From assembly GCF_011764505.1 (NCBI RefSeq), contig NZ_AP022839.1, positions 2,649,001-2,713,000 of the forward strand: DNA of 64,000 bases. Reading direction: 5' to 3'. This stretch comes from Legionella antarctica (GTDB lineage Bacteria > Pseudomonadota > Gammaproteobacteria > Legionellales > Legionellaceae). The notes beneath the pieces were generated by a model that saw only the letters and a program-made list of their open reading frames with translations, had not been told where the DNA came from and searched no databases. Every line of letters begins with the position of its first letter. Position 1 is the first letter of the stretch. Position numbers and translations under genes: made by a program. Below are positions 53,122-62,915 of the stretch, piece after piece.

Positions 53122-54972
53122 ATGCTTACCTTGCGTCACATTACTTTATCACGCGGAAATAAAGTCTTACTCAATAAAGCCAGCGTTAGTCTCTATGAAA
53201 AACAAAAAATTGGATTGATTGGGCATAATGGTTGTGGAAAATCCACTCTATTTGACTTTTTATTAGGTAAATTAACGGCAGATACTGGTGAGTATTTAAT
53301 TAATCCACAATTAAGTATCAGTCATTTATCCCAGCACTTACCTGATAGTCATGAAAAAGCGTTAGACTTTGTCCTAGGTGGTGATGAAGAGTATATAAAT
53401 CTGCTGCAACGTCTGGCAAATGCGGAACAATTGGGAAATGATGCAGACGTGTTTGCTTGCCACGAAGAACTCACCCATAGTTCAGGCTACAGTAAACCCG
53501 CTCAGGCGGCTACTATCATGTCTGGTCTTGGCTTTAAGGGAGATCAACAGCAGGCTTCGGTGAATAGTTTTTCTGGTGGTTGGCGAATGCGTTTAAGTCT
53601 TGCTCGCTGTTTAATGAAGCCAGCAGGCTTGCTCTTACTGGATGAACCAACAAATCACCTGGATATGGAAGCGATTTTCTGGCTGGAACGTTTTTTAAAA
53701 CAAAGCCCAAGTACCATTATTTTAATTTCTCATGATAGAGAGTTTCTTGATGCTTTTGTCTCTCATATCTTACATATTGAAAATCAAAATTTAGCCCTTT
53801 ATACCGGTGATTACAGTTGTTTTGAAAAAACCCATGCACAACAATTGGCCTTACAACAAATCATGCATGAAAAACAACAAACAAAAATTAATCACATGAT
53901 GGTTTTTGTAAATCGCTTTAAAGCAAAAGCTACCAAAGCAAAGCAAGCTCAAAGCCGAGTTAAGGCAATTGAAAAAATGGAAATTATTGCAGCTGCTCAA
54001 GCAGACTCCCCTTTTTCGTTTGACTTTTTTCCTTGTCCACGTGCCGGTAATCCTTTAATCCAATGCAATCAGGTTAATGCGGGATATTATGAAAATGCAC
54101 CCATTCTGAAAAAAATTAATTTATCGCTTAATCCCGGCGACCGGATTGCCCTGCTCGGCCCCAATGGTGAAGGAAAATCTACTTTAATTAAAACGTTAAC
54201 TGATTCTTTGTCTGCTTTAAGCGGTGATATTCATCGTTCTCCTCACTTAAAAATAGGCTATTACGCCCAACATCAGCTAGAGCAGCTGGATTGTAAACTA
54301 AGCCCTGTAGAAACCATTCAAGTCTTGTCACCTGAAGTAAGAGAACAGAGCATTCGTGATTTTTTGGGCGGTTTTAATTTCATCGGTGATATGGCAGTTC
54401 AAGCCATTCATCATTTTTCAGGTGGTGAAAAAGCACGTTTGGCTTTGGCAAAACTCGTCTGGCTAAAGCCCAATTTATTATTACTTGATGAACCTACAAA
54501 CCACCTGGATCTGGGAATGCGCTCAGCTATTGAACTGGCTCTACAAAGCTATGAAGGAGCTCTGATTTTAATTTCCCATGATCGCCATATGCTAAAAACT
54601 AGCGTAGATGATCTCTATTTGGTATATCAGCAGAAAGTTCAACCTTTTGATGGGGATCTGGATGATTATTATTCCTGGTTACAATCAAAAGACACCGTAA
54701 AAGAAAGCATCACCCCCCCCTCTGCTAAGGTTTATAAAGAGAAAAAATCCTTACAAAATCGCTTAAAAAAATTAGAACAATTAATGGAGCAATACCAGGA
54801 AAAAATCCACCAGCTGGATCACCAGCTTGGCGACTCCATGCTTTATGAGGATACTAGTCAAAAGAAAAAATTGGAGAAACTATTGTCAGACCGCGAGCTT
54901 GCCCATTCCACCTTGCACAAGATCGAGGAAGAATGGTTGGAAATATCCAGCACTTTAGAGCAATCAGATTAA
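53122..54972 (+). CDS. yheS: ABC-F family ATPase (YheS-like)
   Basis: A 616-residue soluble protein with two ABC ATPase domains: GHNGCGKSTL / FSGGWRMRLSLARCL / LLLLDEPTNHLD in the first, and GPNGEGKSTL / FSGGEKARLALAKLVW / LLLLDEPTNHLD in the second. They are joined by the ABC-F linker, with a C-terminal coiled coil (about residues 540-610; LQNRLKKLEQLMEQYQEK). There are no membrane segments. ABC-F proteins act on ribosomes with problematic nascent chains. Length and C-terminal coiled coil fit YheS better than Uup or EttA. Confidence 0.92.
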   Translation: MLTLRHITLSRGNKVLLNKASVSLYEKQKIGLIGHNGCGKSTLFDFLLGKLTADTGEYLINPQLSISHLSQHLPDSHEKALDFVLGGDEEYINLLQRLANAEQLGNDADVFACHEELTHSSGYSKPAQAATIMSGLGFKGDQQQASVNSFSGGWRMRLSLARCLMKPAGLLLLDEPTNHLDMEAIFWLERFLKQSPSTIILISHDREFLDAFVSHILHIENQNLALYTGDYSCFEKTHAQQLALQQIMHEKQQTKINHMMVFVNRFKAKATKAKQAQSRVKAIEKMEIIAAAQADSPFSFDFFPCPRAGNPLIQCNQVNAGYYENAPILKKINLSLNPGDRIALLGPNGEGKSTLIKTLTDSLSALSGDIHRSPHLKIGYYAQHQLEQLDCKLSPVETIQVLSPEVREQSIRDFLGGFNFIGDMAVQAIHHFSGGEKARLALAKLVWLKPNLLLLDEPTNHLDLGMRSAIELALQSYEGALILISHDRHMLKTSVDDLYLVYQQKVQPFDGDLDDYYSWLQSKDTVKESITPPSAKVYKEKKSLQNRLKKLEQLMEQYQEKIHQLDHQLGDSMLYEDTSQKKKLEKLLSDRELAHSTLHKIEEEWLEISSTLEQSD

Positions 54973-54993
54973 AATTATAAAATAACGAGCTTA

Positions 54994-55674
54994 CTAAGGT
55001 TTTTTCTGTAACTGCGCCAAGAGAGATCTGGCGGCTAATTGCTCTGCTTTTCTTCTATTGGAGCCTTGGCCATGAGATATTTTTTGTATCCCCTCTACAA
55101 CGCAGGTTACAAAAAATATTTGATCATGCTCATCCCCCTCAACTTTTGTTAAAGTATATTCGGGTAAAGCGTATTTCTCGGCCTGTAAGTATTCCTGTAA
55201 CTGAGTTTTAGCATCTTTGAGGCAATCATTTAAATTCGGATCGTTAAGTCTTGAACGAAATAAGTTTAAAATAACTTCTTTTGCTGCAGCGATACCACCG
55301 TCCAAAAAAACAGCTGCAAAAACAGCTTCCAAGGCATCAGCAAGTATGGAGGATCGACGAAATCCGCCACTTTTTAATTCACCCTGGCCAAGAAAAAGAA
55401 AGTCGCCCAGTGCTAATTCTTTAGCAATTTCTGCGAGCATATCCCCTCTGACCAGAAAGGACCTCAATCGACTAAGTTGCCCTTCGCTTTGTGTCGGAAA
55501 TTGATTAAATAATTCGTTAGCAATCACAAAACTTAATATAGAATCACCAAGAAACTCAAAGCGCTCATAATTGTCACTGCCAACGCTACAATGGGTTAAG
55601 GCCTGTTTTAGATAAGCAGGTTTTACGAATTGATAATTCAAACGTCTACATAATCTCTCTAAATCAATTTTCAC
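54994..55674 (-). CDS. rnc: Ribonuclease III
   Basis: A 226-residue enzyme. The RNase III signature NYERFEFLGDSILSFVIA contains the metal-binding Glu and Asp, the second catalytic segment is ILADALEAVFAAVFLDGG, and a C-terminal double-stranded-RNA-binding domain ends GSNRRKAEQLAARSLLAQL. It processes rRNA precursors and cleaves structured mRNA. Its start overlaps the DUF4845 gene by 11 bp, in the lepA-lepB-DUF4845-rnc operon. Confidence 0.96.
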   Translation of the reverse strand: MKIDLERLCRRLNYQFVKPAYLKQALTHCSVGSDNYERFEFLGDSILSFVIANELFNQFPTQSEGQLSRLRSFLVRGDMLAEIAKELALGDFLFLGQGELKSGGFRRSSILADALEAVFAAVFLDGGIAAAKEVILNLFRSRLNDPNLNDCLKDAKTQLQEYLQAEKYALPEYTLTKVEGDEHDQIFFVTCVVEGIQKISHGQGSNRRKAEQLAARSLLAQLQKKP

Positions 55675-56059
55675 TACCAGCTACTACCTCATACGTATTA
55701 TCAAAGTTAATCAACAGATTTATATTGTATGCCAAAAATCGAATGGCTTGATATCTTAGTTTTACTTGATACCGATGCTCCCCTTTAGGTGTAATGATTA
55801 TCTCATTATTCTTAAGATGATCCACACCATTAATATCAAGACGCTTGTTTAAACTGCTTCGCAGTACATCCACATCGGCAAGAGGATCGCCTGATAAGGA
55901 AGCAACAGGAACTGTATTTAAAGATTTTATAGACTGCACTATTTCATAATGCTGTATATATGCAGGTACTAATCGCATCATAACAACTGCTGCCATTACT
56001 AAAACCGCTACAGTAAATAACATACTAATAAATGTCATTCCTTGTTGTTTTTGCATCAA
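55664..56059 (-). CDS. DUF4845-family membrane protein
   Basis: A 131-residue protein with one N-terminal transmembrane helix (GMTFISMLFTVAVLVMAAVV, residues about 6-25). The opening MMQKQQGMTFISML has a pilin-like look, and the body is a small beta-rich extracytoplasmic domain. DUF4845 proteins occur almost always between lepB and rnc in gammaproteobacteria, as here. Its function is undetermined; a role near signal peptidase is only suggested by position. Confidence 0.85.
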   Translation of the reverse strand: MMQKQQGMTFISMLFTVAVLVMAAVVMMRLVPAYIQHYEIVQSIKSLNTVPVASLSGDPLADVDVLRSSLNKRLDINGVDHLKNNEIIITPKGEHRYQVKLRYQAIRFLAYNINLLINFDNTYEVVAGSEN

Positions 56060-56067
56060 TTATTCCT

Positions 56068-56823
56068 TTAATTAATCAATCTTCCAATTCGTGACCAGCG
56101 CAGATTATCAGTCTTGCCATTCCAGCTCATCCATACTAAAAATGCTTTCCCTCGAAGATAACTATCTGGAACAAAACCCCAATAACGACTGTCGGCGCTA
56201 TCATCGCGATTATCGCCCATCATGAAATAACTTCCTTCAGGGACAACCACATCAAAATCAACTGAGGGAACATCTGCTCTGATAAAAATATCGTGCACCA
56301 CCCCGTTCAAGTTTTCCTTATATTTAGCTACTGCTTTACCCGAACTCTCATCAATTGTATATTCAACAAAAGTGCGCGTCGCTTCCTTACCGTTAACTGA
56401 TAAAATTTTATTATGATAGCTGATTTCATCACCAGGAACACCAATCACCCTTTTGATGTAATCAAAAGAGGGAGCAGGAGGCCAACGAAAAACTGCAATC
56501 TCACCAGTTTTAGGATTAGCAAGTGATACCATTTTCTTTTCCAATACTGGAAGCCTTAAGCCGTAAGCAAATTTATTGACTGCCACAAAATCTCCAACTA
56601 ACAACGTTGGCTCCAGAGAACCTGAAGGGATACGGAACGGCTCAACAAGAAATGAACGTAATAATAAAACAATAAAAAAAACCGGAAAAAAGGAGCGGGA
56701 ATATTCAATAATCCGTCCAGGCTTTTGATTTGGCCCACGTTTTCTGGCCCAAAAAACAACATCTAGTAAATAAATAAATCCACTGATAAAAGATAATAAA
56801 ACTAATATTAAAGCAAAATTCAT
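56068..56823 (-). CDS. lepB: Signal peptidase I
   Basis: A 251-residue inner-membrane protease with two N-terminal helices. FRIPSGSLEPTLLVGDFVAV carries the nucleophile Ser, YIKRVIGVPGDE the general-base Lys, and GSYFMMGDNRDDSADSRYWG is the conserved box E. It removes signal peptides from exported preproteins. The ATG at 56823 (MNFALILVLL) fits the family; an upstream in-frame ATG would add 16 residues. It lies 50 bp after lepA. Confidence 0.95.
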   Translation of the reverse strand: MNFALILVLLSFISGFIYLLDVVFWARKRGPNQKPGRIIEYSRSFFPVFFIVLLLRSFLVEPFRIPSGSLEPTLLVGDFVAVNKFAYGLRLPVLEKKMVSLANPKTGEIAVFRWPPAPSFDYIKRVIGVPGDEISYHNKILSVNGKEATRTFVEYTIDESSGKAVAKYKENLNGVVHDIFIRADVPSVDFDVVVPEGSYFMMGDNRDDSADSRYWGFVPDSYLRGKAFLVWMSWNGKTDNLRWSRIGRLIN

Positions 56824-56873
56824 AAATTTATATCCCAAAAGTTGATTTCCAAGAGTACAGCAAAATAACAATC

Positions 56874-58679
56874 CTATTTTTTTCTATCAGTTTGAAAAAC
56901 TGCCATAAACGCTTCTTGCGGTATTTCCACATGACCGACTTGTTTCATGCGTTTTTTCCCAGCTTTCTGTTTGTCTAATAATTTTCTTTTACGTGACACA
57001 TCACCACCATAGCATTTTGCAGTAACATTTTTACGCAGAGCCTTAACTGATTGACGGGCAATAATATGACTTCCAAGCGCGGCTTGAATAGCAACGTCAA
57101 ACATTTGACGCGGAATCAGATCCCGCATCTTTTCAGCGACTATTTTTCCTCGACTATGAGCAGTACCTCGATGAACAATGACGGAAAGTGCATCTACTTT
57201 TTCACTATTAATTAATATGTCCATTTTCACCAAGTCAGCTTCCTGGAAACGTAAAAAATTATAATCCAATGAAGCGTAACCCCGACTGACTGATTTTAAC
57301 CGATCAAAAAAGTCTGACACGACTTCGCTCATCGGGATATCATATGTAACTGAAACCTGGCGCCCGCTGTAGGTCATATTTACCTGTACCCCACGTCGCT
57401 CAACACATAAAGTAATAATGGGTCCCAGATAGTCTTGTGGAACTAAAATATTAGCTCGCACGATAGGTTCATACATCTCTTTAATTTGTGTAATCGGGGG
57501 GAGATGGGAGGGATTATCAATTAATAAAGTCTCTCCTTTTTGAGTAATAATCTGATATACAACAGTGGGAGCAGTAGAAATCAGATCAAGATTGTATTCC
57601 CGCTCCAGTCGTTCCTGCACTATCTCCATGTGCAGCATCCCCAAGAATCCACATCGAAATCCAAAACCAAGAGCCTCTGATGATTCAGGTTCATAAAATA
57701 AGGACGCATCATTTAAACTTAGTTTGGCCAAGGCTTCTCTGAATGCTTCAAAATCATCTGAACTAATAGGAAATAAACCAGCGTAAACCTGAGGCTTAAC
57801 TCGCTGGAAACCTGGAAGTGCCTTTATAGCAGGGTTTTTGTCTAAAGTTAGGGTATCTCCTACAGGAGCACCTTGAATTTCTTTAATTCCAGCAACAACA
57901 TACCCAACCTCGCCTGCTTGCAATACATCCAGTTTAGTACGTTTGGGAGTGAATATACCTACTTGATCCACCTCGTATGCTCTTCCAGTAGACATAATGC
58001 GCATTTTATCACCTTTTCGTATGGCACCATTGACTATACGCACCAGTGAAACAACCCCAAGATAACTATCAAACCAGGAATCGATAATAAGAGCTTGCAG
58101 AGGCGCATCCGTCTCTCCTTCAGGAGGAGGAATATGAGTAACAAGGGCTTCAAGAACATCTTCAACTCCCATACCACTTTTAGCACTGACCCTTATCGCA
58201 TCATGAGCATCAAGACCTATAATATCTTCTATCTCTGAGATAACCCGCTCAGGTTCAGCTTGGGGGAGGTCTATTTTATTTAATACCGGCAATACCGATA
58301 ATGATTGATCTATAGCTGTATAACAAACAGCCACAGTTTGTGCCTCAACACCCTGAGCTGCATCGACGACCAAAATTGCCCCCTCACAAGCAGCAAGAGA
58401 GCGAGACACCTCATAGCTAAAATCTACATGTCCTGGAGTATCAATAAAGTTTAATAAATAAGTTTTCCCATCTTTTGCGGTATAATTTAATGAGACGCAT
58501 TGTGCCTTGATGGTAATACCGCGTTCCCGCTCTATGTCCATAGAATCGAGAACCTGAGAGCTCATTTCACGTGCGGTCAAGCCACCACAAATTTGAATAA
58601 ACCTATCTGCCAAGGTGGATTTACCGTGATCGATATGGGCAATAATTGAAAAGTTACGAATTCGCTTTAAGTTACTCAA
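56874..58679 (-). CDS. lepA: Elongation factor 4 (LepA)
   Basis: A 601-residue translational GTPase: [16 protein letters not shown] (G1), RGITIKAQ (G2), DTPGHVDF (G3), NKIDLPQA (G4) and SAKSG (G5). EF-G-like domains follow, and the LepA-specific C-terminal domain ends [20 protein letters not shown] … KRMKQVG. It acts on ribosomes during initiation and elongation under ionic stress. First gene of the lepA-lepB-DUF4845-rnc operon. Confidence 0.97.
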   Translation of the reverse strand: MSNLKRIRNFSIIAHIDHGKSTLADRFIQICGGLTAREMSSQVLDSMDIERERGITIKAQCVSLNYTAKDGKTYLLNFIDTPGHVDFSYEVSRSLAACEGAILVVDAAQGVEAQTVAVCYTAIDQSLSVLPVLNKIDLPQAEPERVISEIEDIIGLDAHDAIRVSAKSGMGVEDVLEALVTHIPPPEGETDAPLQALIIDSWFDSYLGVVSLVRIVNGAIRKGDKMRIMSTGRAYEVDQVGIFTPKRTKLDVLQAGEVGYVVAGIKEIQGAPVGDTLTLDKNPAIKALPGFQRVKPQVYAGLFPISSDDFEAFREALAKLSLNDASLFYEPESSEALGFGFRCGFLGMLHMEIVQERLEREYNLDLISTAPTVVYQIITQKGETLLIDNPSHLPPITQIKEMYEPIVRANILVPQDYLGPIITLCVERRGVQVNMTYSGRQVSVTYDIPMSEVVSDFFDRLKSVSRGYASLDYNFLRFQEADLVKMDILINSEKVDALSVIVHRGTAHSRGKIVAEKMRDLIPRQMFDVAIQAALGSHIIARQSVKALRKNVTAKCYGGDVSRKRKLLDKQKAGKKRMKQVGHVEIPQEAFMAVFQTDRKK

Positions 58680-58854
58680 CTGAAATAGCCTTTCTGTAAA
58701 TAGCCTGATTCTATCTTAAATGTTTGCAGGCAGAAAGTAGGCAAGATGAATTCTGTTATTTTTGTGAACTAATTGATTCATTATGTAAAGAAAATTTGCT
58801 AATGACCCATAATTTCACTAAAATTCCCGGTTTGGTCTCAACATAGGATGCACC

Positions 58855-59871
58855 ATGCGACGAATAAGCTGGCTAGGCTTTACTGTACTTTTTCTTATTT
58901 CTTTTACTACCTTTTCAAATACTACATTTACTCAACGCAAAGACGTACAGCTTTTTATTAAAAGCATGGTAAAGCATCATCACTTTAACGCCAAACAATT
59001 AGTTGAAATGCTAAATCAGGTCCAGATTCAACCACAGATTATTGAATCGATGGAAAAGCCCTATGAAAGAAAAAACTGGGATGTTTACAAAGAATTATTT
59101 CTTACCCAGAAAAGATTAAACGGTGGGTTGAACTATTGGAAGGCTAACCAGAAACTATTGGAAAAAAGCCAAAAAAGATATGGTGTACCTCCAGAGATCA
59201 TTGTTGCTATTCTGGGTGTAGAAACTTTATACGGAGAGCGTCAAGGTGAATACAGAGTTCTGGACGCTCTTGCCACCCTGGCTTTCAATTACCCTAAGCG
59301 TTCGGCCTATTTTACTAAAGAATTAAAAGAATACCTCCTTCTATGCCGTGAACACAAGGTTCCCGCAACATACTATAAAGGTTCATATGCTGGTGCAATA
59401 GGCAAACCACAGTTTATGCCAAGCAGTTATAGATATTATGCAGTGGATTTTAAAAATAAAGGTACACGTGATCTGATCTCTAATAACGGTGACACTATTG
59501 CCAGTGTTGCCAATTATTTCCAAAAACACGGCTGGAGATTAAACGAAGGCATAGCCCAACAGGCTAAGTTAACTGGCTGGAAATTCAGACATATCAAAAC
59601 AAATCCCAGAACTGCCAATTATAATTTAGTACAATTGGAAAAAGCAGGTGTTAGACCAATAACTGCCTCTCTTAATCATCCTAAGCGTGCGGCCTTAATT
59701 GAGCTCCTGACTGATGAAGGAAAAGAGTATTGGTTAGCCTACCCTAACTTCTTTGTTATTACTCGTTATAACTCTAGCCCACAATATGCCCTTGTCGTCT
59801 ATTTATTGTCACAACAATTAAAAAAGCAATGGCTTGAGATGAATGCGCAAAAACACAGAGCATATGTATAA
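58855..59871 (+). CDS. mltB: Membrane-associated lytic murein transglycosylase B
   Basis: A 338-residue exported enzyme with a signal peptide (about residues 1-21; no lipobox Cys is evident, unlike E. coli MltB, so it may be soluble in the periplasm). The catalytic Glu lies in VAILGVETLYGERQGEYRVL, and ASYAGAIGKPQFMPSSY-type residues (GSYAGAIGKPQFMPSSYR) form the family motif; DLISNNGDTIASVANYFQKH is also conserved. It cleaves peptidoglycan to 1,6-anhydromuropeptides. Divergent from lepA. Confidence 0.93.
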   Translation: MRRISWLGFTVLFLISFTTFSNTTFTQRKDVQLFIKSMVKHHHFNAKQLVEMLNQVQIQPQIIESMEKPYERKNWDVYKELFLTQKRLNGGLNYWKANQKLLEKSQKRYGVPPEIIVAILGVETLYGERQGEYRVLDALATLAFNYPKRSAYFTKELKEYLLLCREHKVPATYYKGSYAGAIGKPQFMPSSYRYYAVDFKNKGTRDLISNNGDTIASVANYFQKHGWRLNEGIAQQAKLTGWKFRHIKTNPRTANYNLVQLEKAGVRPITASLNHPKRAALIELLTDEGKEYWLAYPNFFVITRYNSSPQYALVVYLLSQQLKKQWLEMNAQKHRAYV

Positions 59872-59876
59872 TTAAT

Positions 59877-59959
59877 TATTCCCTACGCAGCGAAGCGTCC
59901 TAAGGGGAATAAATGAGAAAACGCCCCGTATTCCAGACTTCACAGAATACGGGAGCGTT
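59877..59959 (+). terminator. Two tandem hairpins after mltB
   Basis: Hairpin 1 (59877-59911) pairs TATTCCC with GGGGAATA around ACGC/GCGT. Hairpin 2 (59920-59959) pairs AACGCCCCGTATTC with GAATACGGGAGCGTT (one bulge). No long U-run follows. They lie between mltB and lspL in the same direction, so they may attenuate read-through or protect the mltB 3' end. Confidence 0.5.
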
Positions 59960-59985
59960 CTGTATTAACTAATAGAGTTCGACTC

Positions 59986-61128
59986 ATGGATTATTGCTTC
60001 TTATTTGCTAAACATCTTGATGATAATGGTTGTCTTTGTTTAAAAATTTCTCAGGAAGGAGAGCTTATCGCTCCGCCTGCCCAACGTAGTTTTACCGAAA
60101 TAAAAACCTTACAAAAGGAATGTAATACCCTAATAATTGAAACTACCACAAGCTCCAGTATTCTTGAGCTTGAGTTGCCGTGGCTGCCTGAGAGGAAAGC
60201 AAGAATAGCTATTCCTTATGCTCTTGAGGATAAAGTTGCCCAATCTGTAGAAGAGCTTCATTTTGCTTTTGATAAATTAAGATATCAAAATAATCGATAC
60301 ATTATCAGCGTAGTGAGCAAACAAAGAATCCAGTATCTAATGAACTATCTTGATGAACATGACATTGAATTTGATCTCATCACTTTAGACTGGTTTGCTT
60401 TATCTCCCCGAGAATTATGTATCAGTGAATCTGTCTTATTGATTAATAATGATGATTTTAAAGGGGCTCTTTCCGATGAACTGGCAAGAGCTTATATAAA
60501 AAAGCATCTGTTAAATGAACCGCTTGTATTTAAAGACAGCGCAATTATGGTAGATAATTCCTTGCCCAAAAAAGAGGGTTTTTCCTATAATTGGATAGCT
60601 CAAAAAATCCTTAATGCAAAACCGATGAATCTTTGTCAGGGTGAAATGTTACACGGTAATGCTTCTGCCGACTGGATTCAAAAAGGATATAAAGTTGCAG
60701 GATTGCTCTGTGGACTCTGGTTTTTGTCTCTCTTGTTAGTCAATGCCCTCTCTCTTTATTCATTAAATAAAAAAACTGATACTGTTGATCGGCAAATCGC
60801 AGCTATTTATCACGACTTTTTTCCTGAGGCCAAACAGGTGATTAGCCCTAAATTTCGAATCAGCCAGCTACTGGATACTAATGGGTCTAATACTCAAACT
60901 CGTTTTTGGTTTTTATTAAATCAATTTGCCAAGGCAATGAATGAGAATCAAATAACTCTTGAAGAGCTCCGCTATCAAAATAAAACCTTATCTGTAACAC
61001 TAATTAGCTCTGACTTTGCCAGTTTGGAAGATATTGAAAATAAATTAAAAAAATTACAACTTAAGGTCAAGCAAACACAGGCCTCAACTCGAGATCAACA
61101 CGTTGTCGCGACCCTGGAGTTAATGTGA
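59986..61128 (+). CDS. lspL: Type II secretion system protein L (GspL/LspL)
   Basis: A 380-residue bitopic inner-membrane protein. A cytoplasmic actin-like domain (residues about 1-220; TLIIETTTSSSILELELPWL … RIAIPYALEDKVAQSVEELH) is followed by one transmembrane helix (about 238-258; GLLCGLWFLSLLLVNALSLY) and a periplasmic ferredoxin-like domain. GspL bridges the GspE ATPase to GspM in the Lsp type II system, which in Legionella secretes degradative enzymes. lspL-lspM as a pair separate from the other lsp genes is the known Legionella arrangement. Confidence 0.92.
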   Translation: MDYCFLFAKHLDDNGCLCLKISQEGELIAPPAQRSFTEIKTLQKECNTLIIETTTSSSILELELPWLPERKARIAIPYALEDKVAQSVEELHFAFDKLRYQNNRYIISVVSKQRIQYLMNYLDEHDIEFDLITLDWFALSPRELCISESVLLINNDDFKGALSDELARAYIKKHLLNEPLVFKDSAIMVDNSLPKKEGFSYNWIAQKILNAKPMNLCQGEMLHGNASADWIQKGYKVAGLLCGLWFLSLLLVNALSLYSLNKKTDTVDRQIAAIYHDFFPEAKQVISPKFRISQLLDTNGSNTQTRFWFLLNQFAKAMNENQITLEELRYQNKTLSVTLISSDFASLEDIENKLKKLQLKVKQTQASTRDQHVVATLELM

Positions 61129-61595
61129 AAAACTACTTAAATACTCTAAATGAGCGGGAAAAATGGATGGTAATTATTGCTGCAATATTTCTTTTTACCT
61201 ACGGCTACTATTTAGTACTCTATGTGCCACTAAGCACTATGGTTACTCAAAAAACCACTCAATTAAATGAGAAAATTGAAACATTGGCCTGGATGCAAAA
61301 AATAAAACGGCAAGGTCACTCCTCAAAGACAAAGCAAACATTGGACAACAGTCAATTACTAACTTTGTTAGCAACACAACTTAAAGATAATCCCACTCTT
61401 AAATTTCCCTACCAACTGCAACAAACTGGATCTGGGGATATACAATTAACTTTTGATACCGTGCCTTTTAAATTATTTATGAGTTGGTTAGCTAAAATTA
61501 ACGAACGGTATACGCTTACAATAAAGCAATTTGATGTACAACAAAATAAACCCCCAGGAACAACCAAGCTGATGATTATCATCAGCAGTACCTAG
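61125..61595 (+). CDS. lspM: Type II secretion system protein M (GspM/LspM)
   Basis: A 156-residue inner-membrane protein. A short cytoplasmic start (MKNYLNTLNEREKWM) leads to one helix (about residues 15-35) and a periplasmic coiled coil plus ferredoxin-like domain. It overlaps lspL by 4 bp (ATGA). The stop codon TAG at 61593-61595 straddles the junction with an IS630-family element: T and A are the target dinucleotide and G is the first base of the IS, so the protein end is unchanged. Confidence 0.92.
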   Translation: MKNYLNTLNEREKWMVIIAAIFLFTYGYYLVLYVPLSTMVTQKTTQLNEKIETLAWMQKIKRQGHSSKTKQTLDNSQLLTLLATQLKDNPTLKFPYQLQQTGSGDIQLTFDTVPFKLFMSWLAKINERYTLTIKQFDVQQNKPPGTTKLMIIISST

Positions 61596-61604
61596 TACAA
61601 CGTT

Positions 61605-62246
61605 TCACTGATTCTGTCCTGTTGCATTAAGGACAGGATACAGCTTTTTTAATTTAATTCTGGCATCCGCAGTTGTAAATTGCCAATCAATTGTTGCTTC
61701 CTCTGCGTTTCTTTGCTGGTTCCATTCGGATATTTCACGAACAAAGGTCTCTTTATCAGGAATCCGTCGATCAAGACATTGCCTGCTTAAATGGCTTAGT
61801 TCAATCTCAGCCATATTTAACCAGCTTCCATGCTTTGGCGTATAATGAATTTCAAGTTTATCCAAAATTCTTTTGGCTTCCACCGGCTCAAAAGCTTCAT
61901 ATAAGGATGAACCAGCATGAGTGTTCAAATTATCCATGATCAATATAATGATATCCGCTGAGGAGTAATGGGTATCGAGCAACTCTCTGATAAAGTGCGC
62001 CCAGTCAATTTTTTTACGCTGCTCCGTTACCTTTGTTGTTCGTTTTCCCTTTAAAGGCTCACAACTTAAAAAAATATTACACGTACCATTTCTTTCATAT
62101 TCTGCATCATAACGTAAACTCTCACCTGGGCTTGCTGGAATTGGTGTTCTTGTTTCTTTGATCAACTGTTTACTTGTTTCATCCATACAAACAACGGGAC
62201 GTTTTGAATCATAGGGTCGTTTATAAATATCCAAAACATCTTCCAT
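61605..62246 (-). CDS. IS630-family transposase, C-terminal (DDE) frame
   Basis: A 213-residue frame with the catalytic triad: first Asp in VVCMDETSKQL, second in LIMDNLNTHAGSSLYEAF, and Glu in HGSWLNMAEIELSHLSRQC. This frame is open well upstream of its first ATG and reads NEIKPWQKREWCIPE immediately after the A8 tract near 62316. It is therefore most likely expressed as a fusion with the N-terminal frame by -1 slippage rather than alone. Confidence 0.9.
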   Translation of the reverse strand: MEDVLDIYKRPYDSKRPVVCMDETSKQLIKETRTPIPASPGESLRYDAEYERNGTCNIFLSCEPLKGKRTTKVTEQRKKIDWAHFIRELLDTHYSSADIIILIMDNLNTHAGSSLYEAFEPVEAKRILDKLEIHYTPKHGSWLNMAEIELSHLSRQCLDRRIPDKETFVREISEWNQQRNAEEATIDWQFTTADARIKLKKLYPVLNATGQNQ

Positions 62247-62305
62247 TTTACAAACAAATTCAGCATTAGCCTCAGGGATACACCATTCTCTCTTTTGCCA
62301 TGGCT

Positions 62306-62797
62306 TTATTTCGTTTTTTTTAAAACCCTACAAATTGTTGAAGGTGAAACACTGTCAATAATTTCCAACGCCACTAATTTATGTGCTAACAATTTTAGCG
62401 TCCACCGACTCCTACCCTCTGGTGGTGTTGAGCAGCATAATGCAACCAAATGAGCCTCTTGTTCGCCGTCAATTTTACGAGATTTTGGATTGGCATGTGG
62501 CCTACGTGATAGTGCTGATTCCATACCTTCCTCAACAAATCGTTGGCGTATCCGAGCAACCGTTTTACTACTCACATGCATTTCAGTAGCTATTTCTTCA
62601 TCCGTTTTTTGTTTTAATTTTGTATCATTTGCATCTGCAGACAATAACACTCGCGCATGCATTAATTTATTTGCCGCTTTTTTCCCAACTCGAATCAAAA
62701 TCAACAATTCTTCTCGTTCTTCTAATGTTAATTTTACGATATACTTTTCCATGTGTGCTGCTTTCCAATGCGCCTCAAGAACGCGGAAGGTTAGCAC
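62306..62797 (-). CDS. IS630-family transposase, N-terminal (HTH) frame
   Basis: A 163-residue frame with a helix-turn-helix (EIATEMHVSSKTVARIRQRF followed by VEEGMESALSRRPHANPKSR) and a second winged segment (SRWTLKLLAHKLVALEIIDS … STICRVLKK), as in IS630/Tc1-type transposases. Its terminus passes into A AAA AAA C (about 62312-62320), a classic -1 slippery sequence. The first ATG at 62797 gives a seven-residue lead; MEKYIVKLTLEERE (ATG 62752) is an alternative start. Confidence 0.88.
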   Translation of the reverse strand: MLTFRVLEAHWKAAHMEKYIVKLTLEEREELLILIRVGKKAANKLMHARVLLSADANDTKLKQKTDEEIATEMHVSSKTVARIRQRFVEEGMESALSRRPHANPKSRKIDGEQEAHLVALCCSTPPEGRSRWTLKLLAHKLVALEIIDSVSPSTICRVLKKTK

Positions 62798-62915
62798 ACC
62801 TTGCCATAACAGGACAGAATCAGTGAAACGTTGTACTAGTAATTAAAACGATATTGGCCTGACTTGTCTTAAGAGGTATGGACACTTATTAAGATATTTT
62901 GGGATAAAACGATTT

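Larger units (their letters stand above)
61595..62836 (-). mobile_element. Complete IS630-family element (1242 bp)
   Basis: The element is flanked by the TA duplication typical of IS630 (61593-61594 and 62837-62838, within CTAG). Perfect 29-bp terminal inverted repeats (61595-61623 and 62808-62836) begin GTACAACGTTTCACTGATTC. It contains a two-frame transposase on the minus strand and lies between the convergent lspM and the RlmM-like gene. Confidence 0.93.

Noticed and set aside
61605..62797. Calling the IS630 transposase a frameshifted pseudogene
   Set aside because: The two frames join through a classic A-rich slippery site, the terminal repeats are perfect and all three catalytic residues are present.
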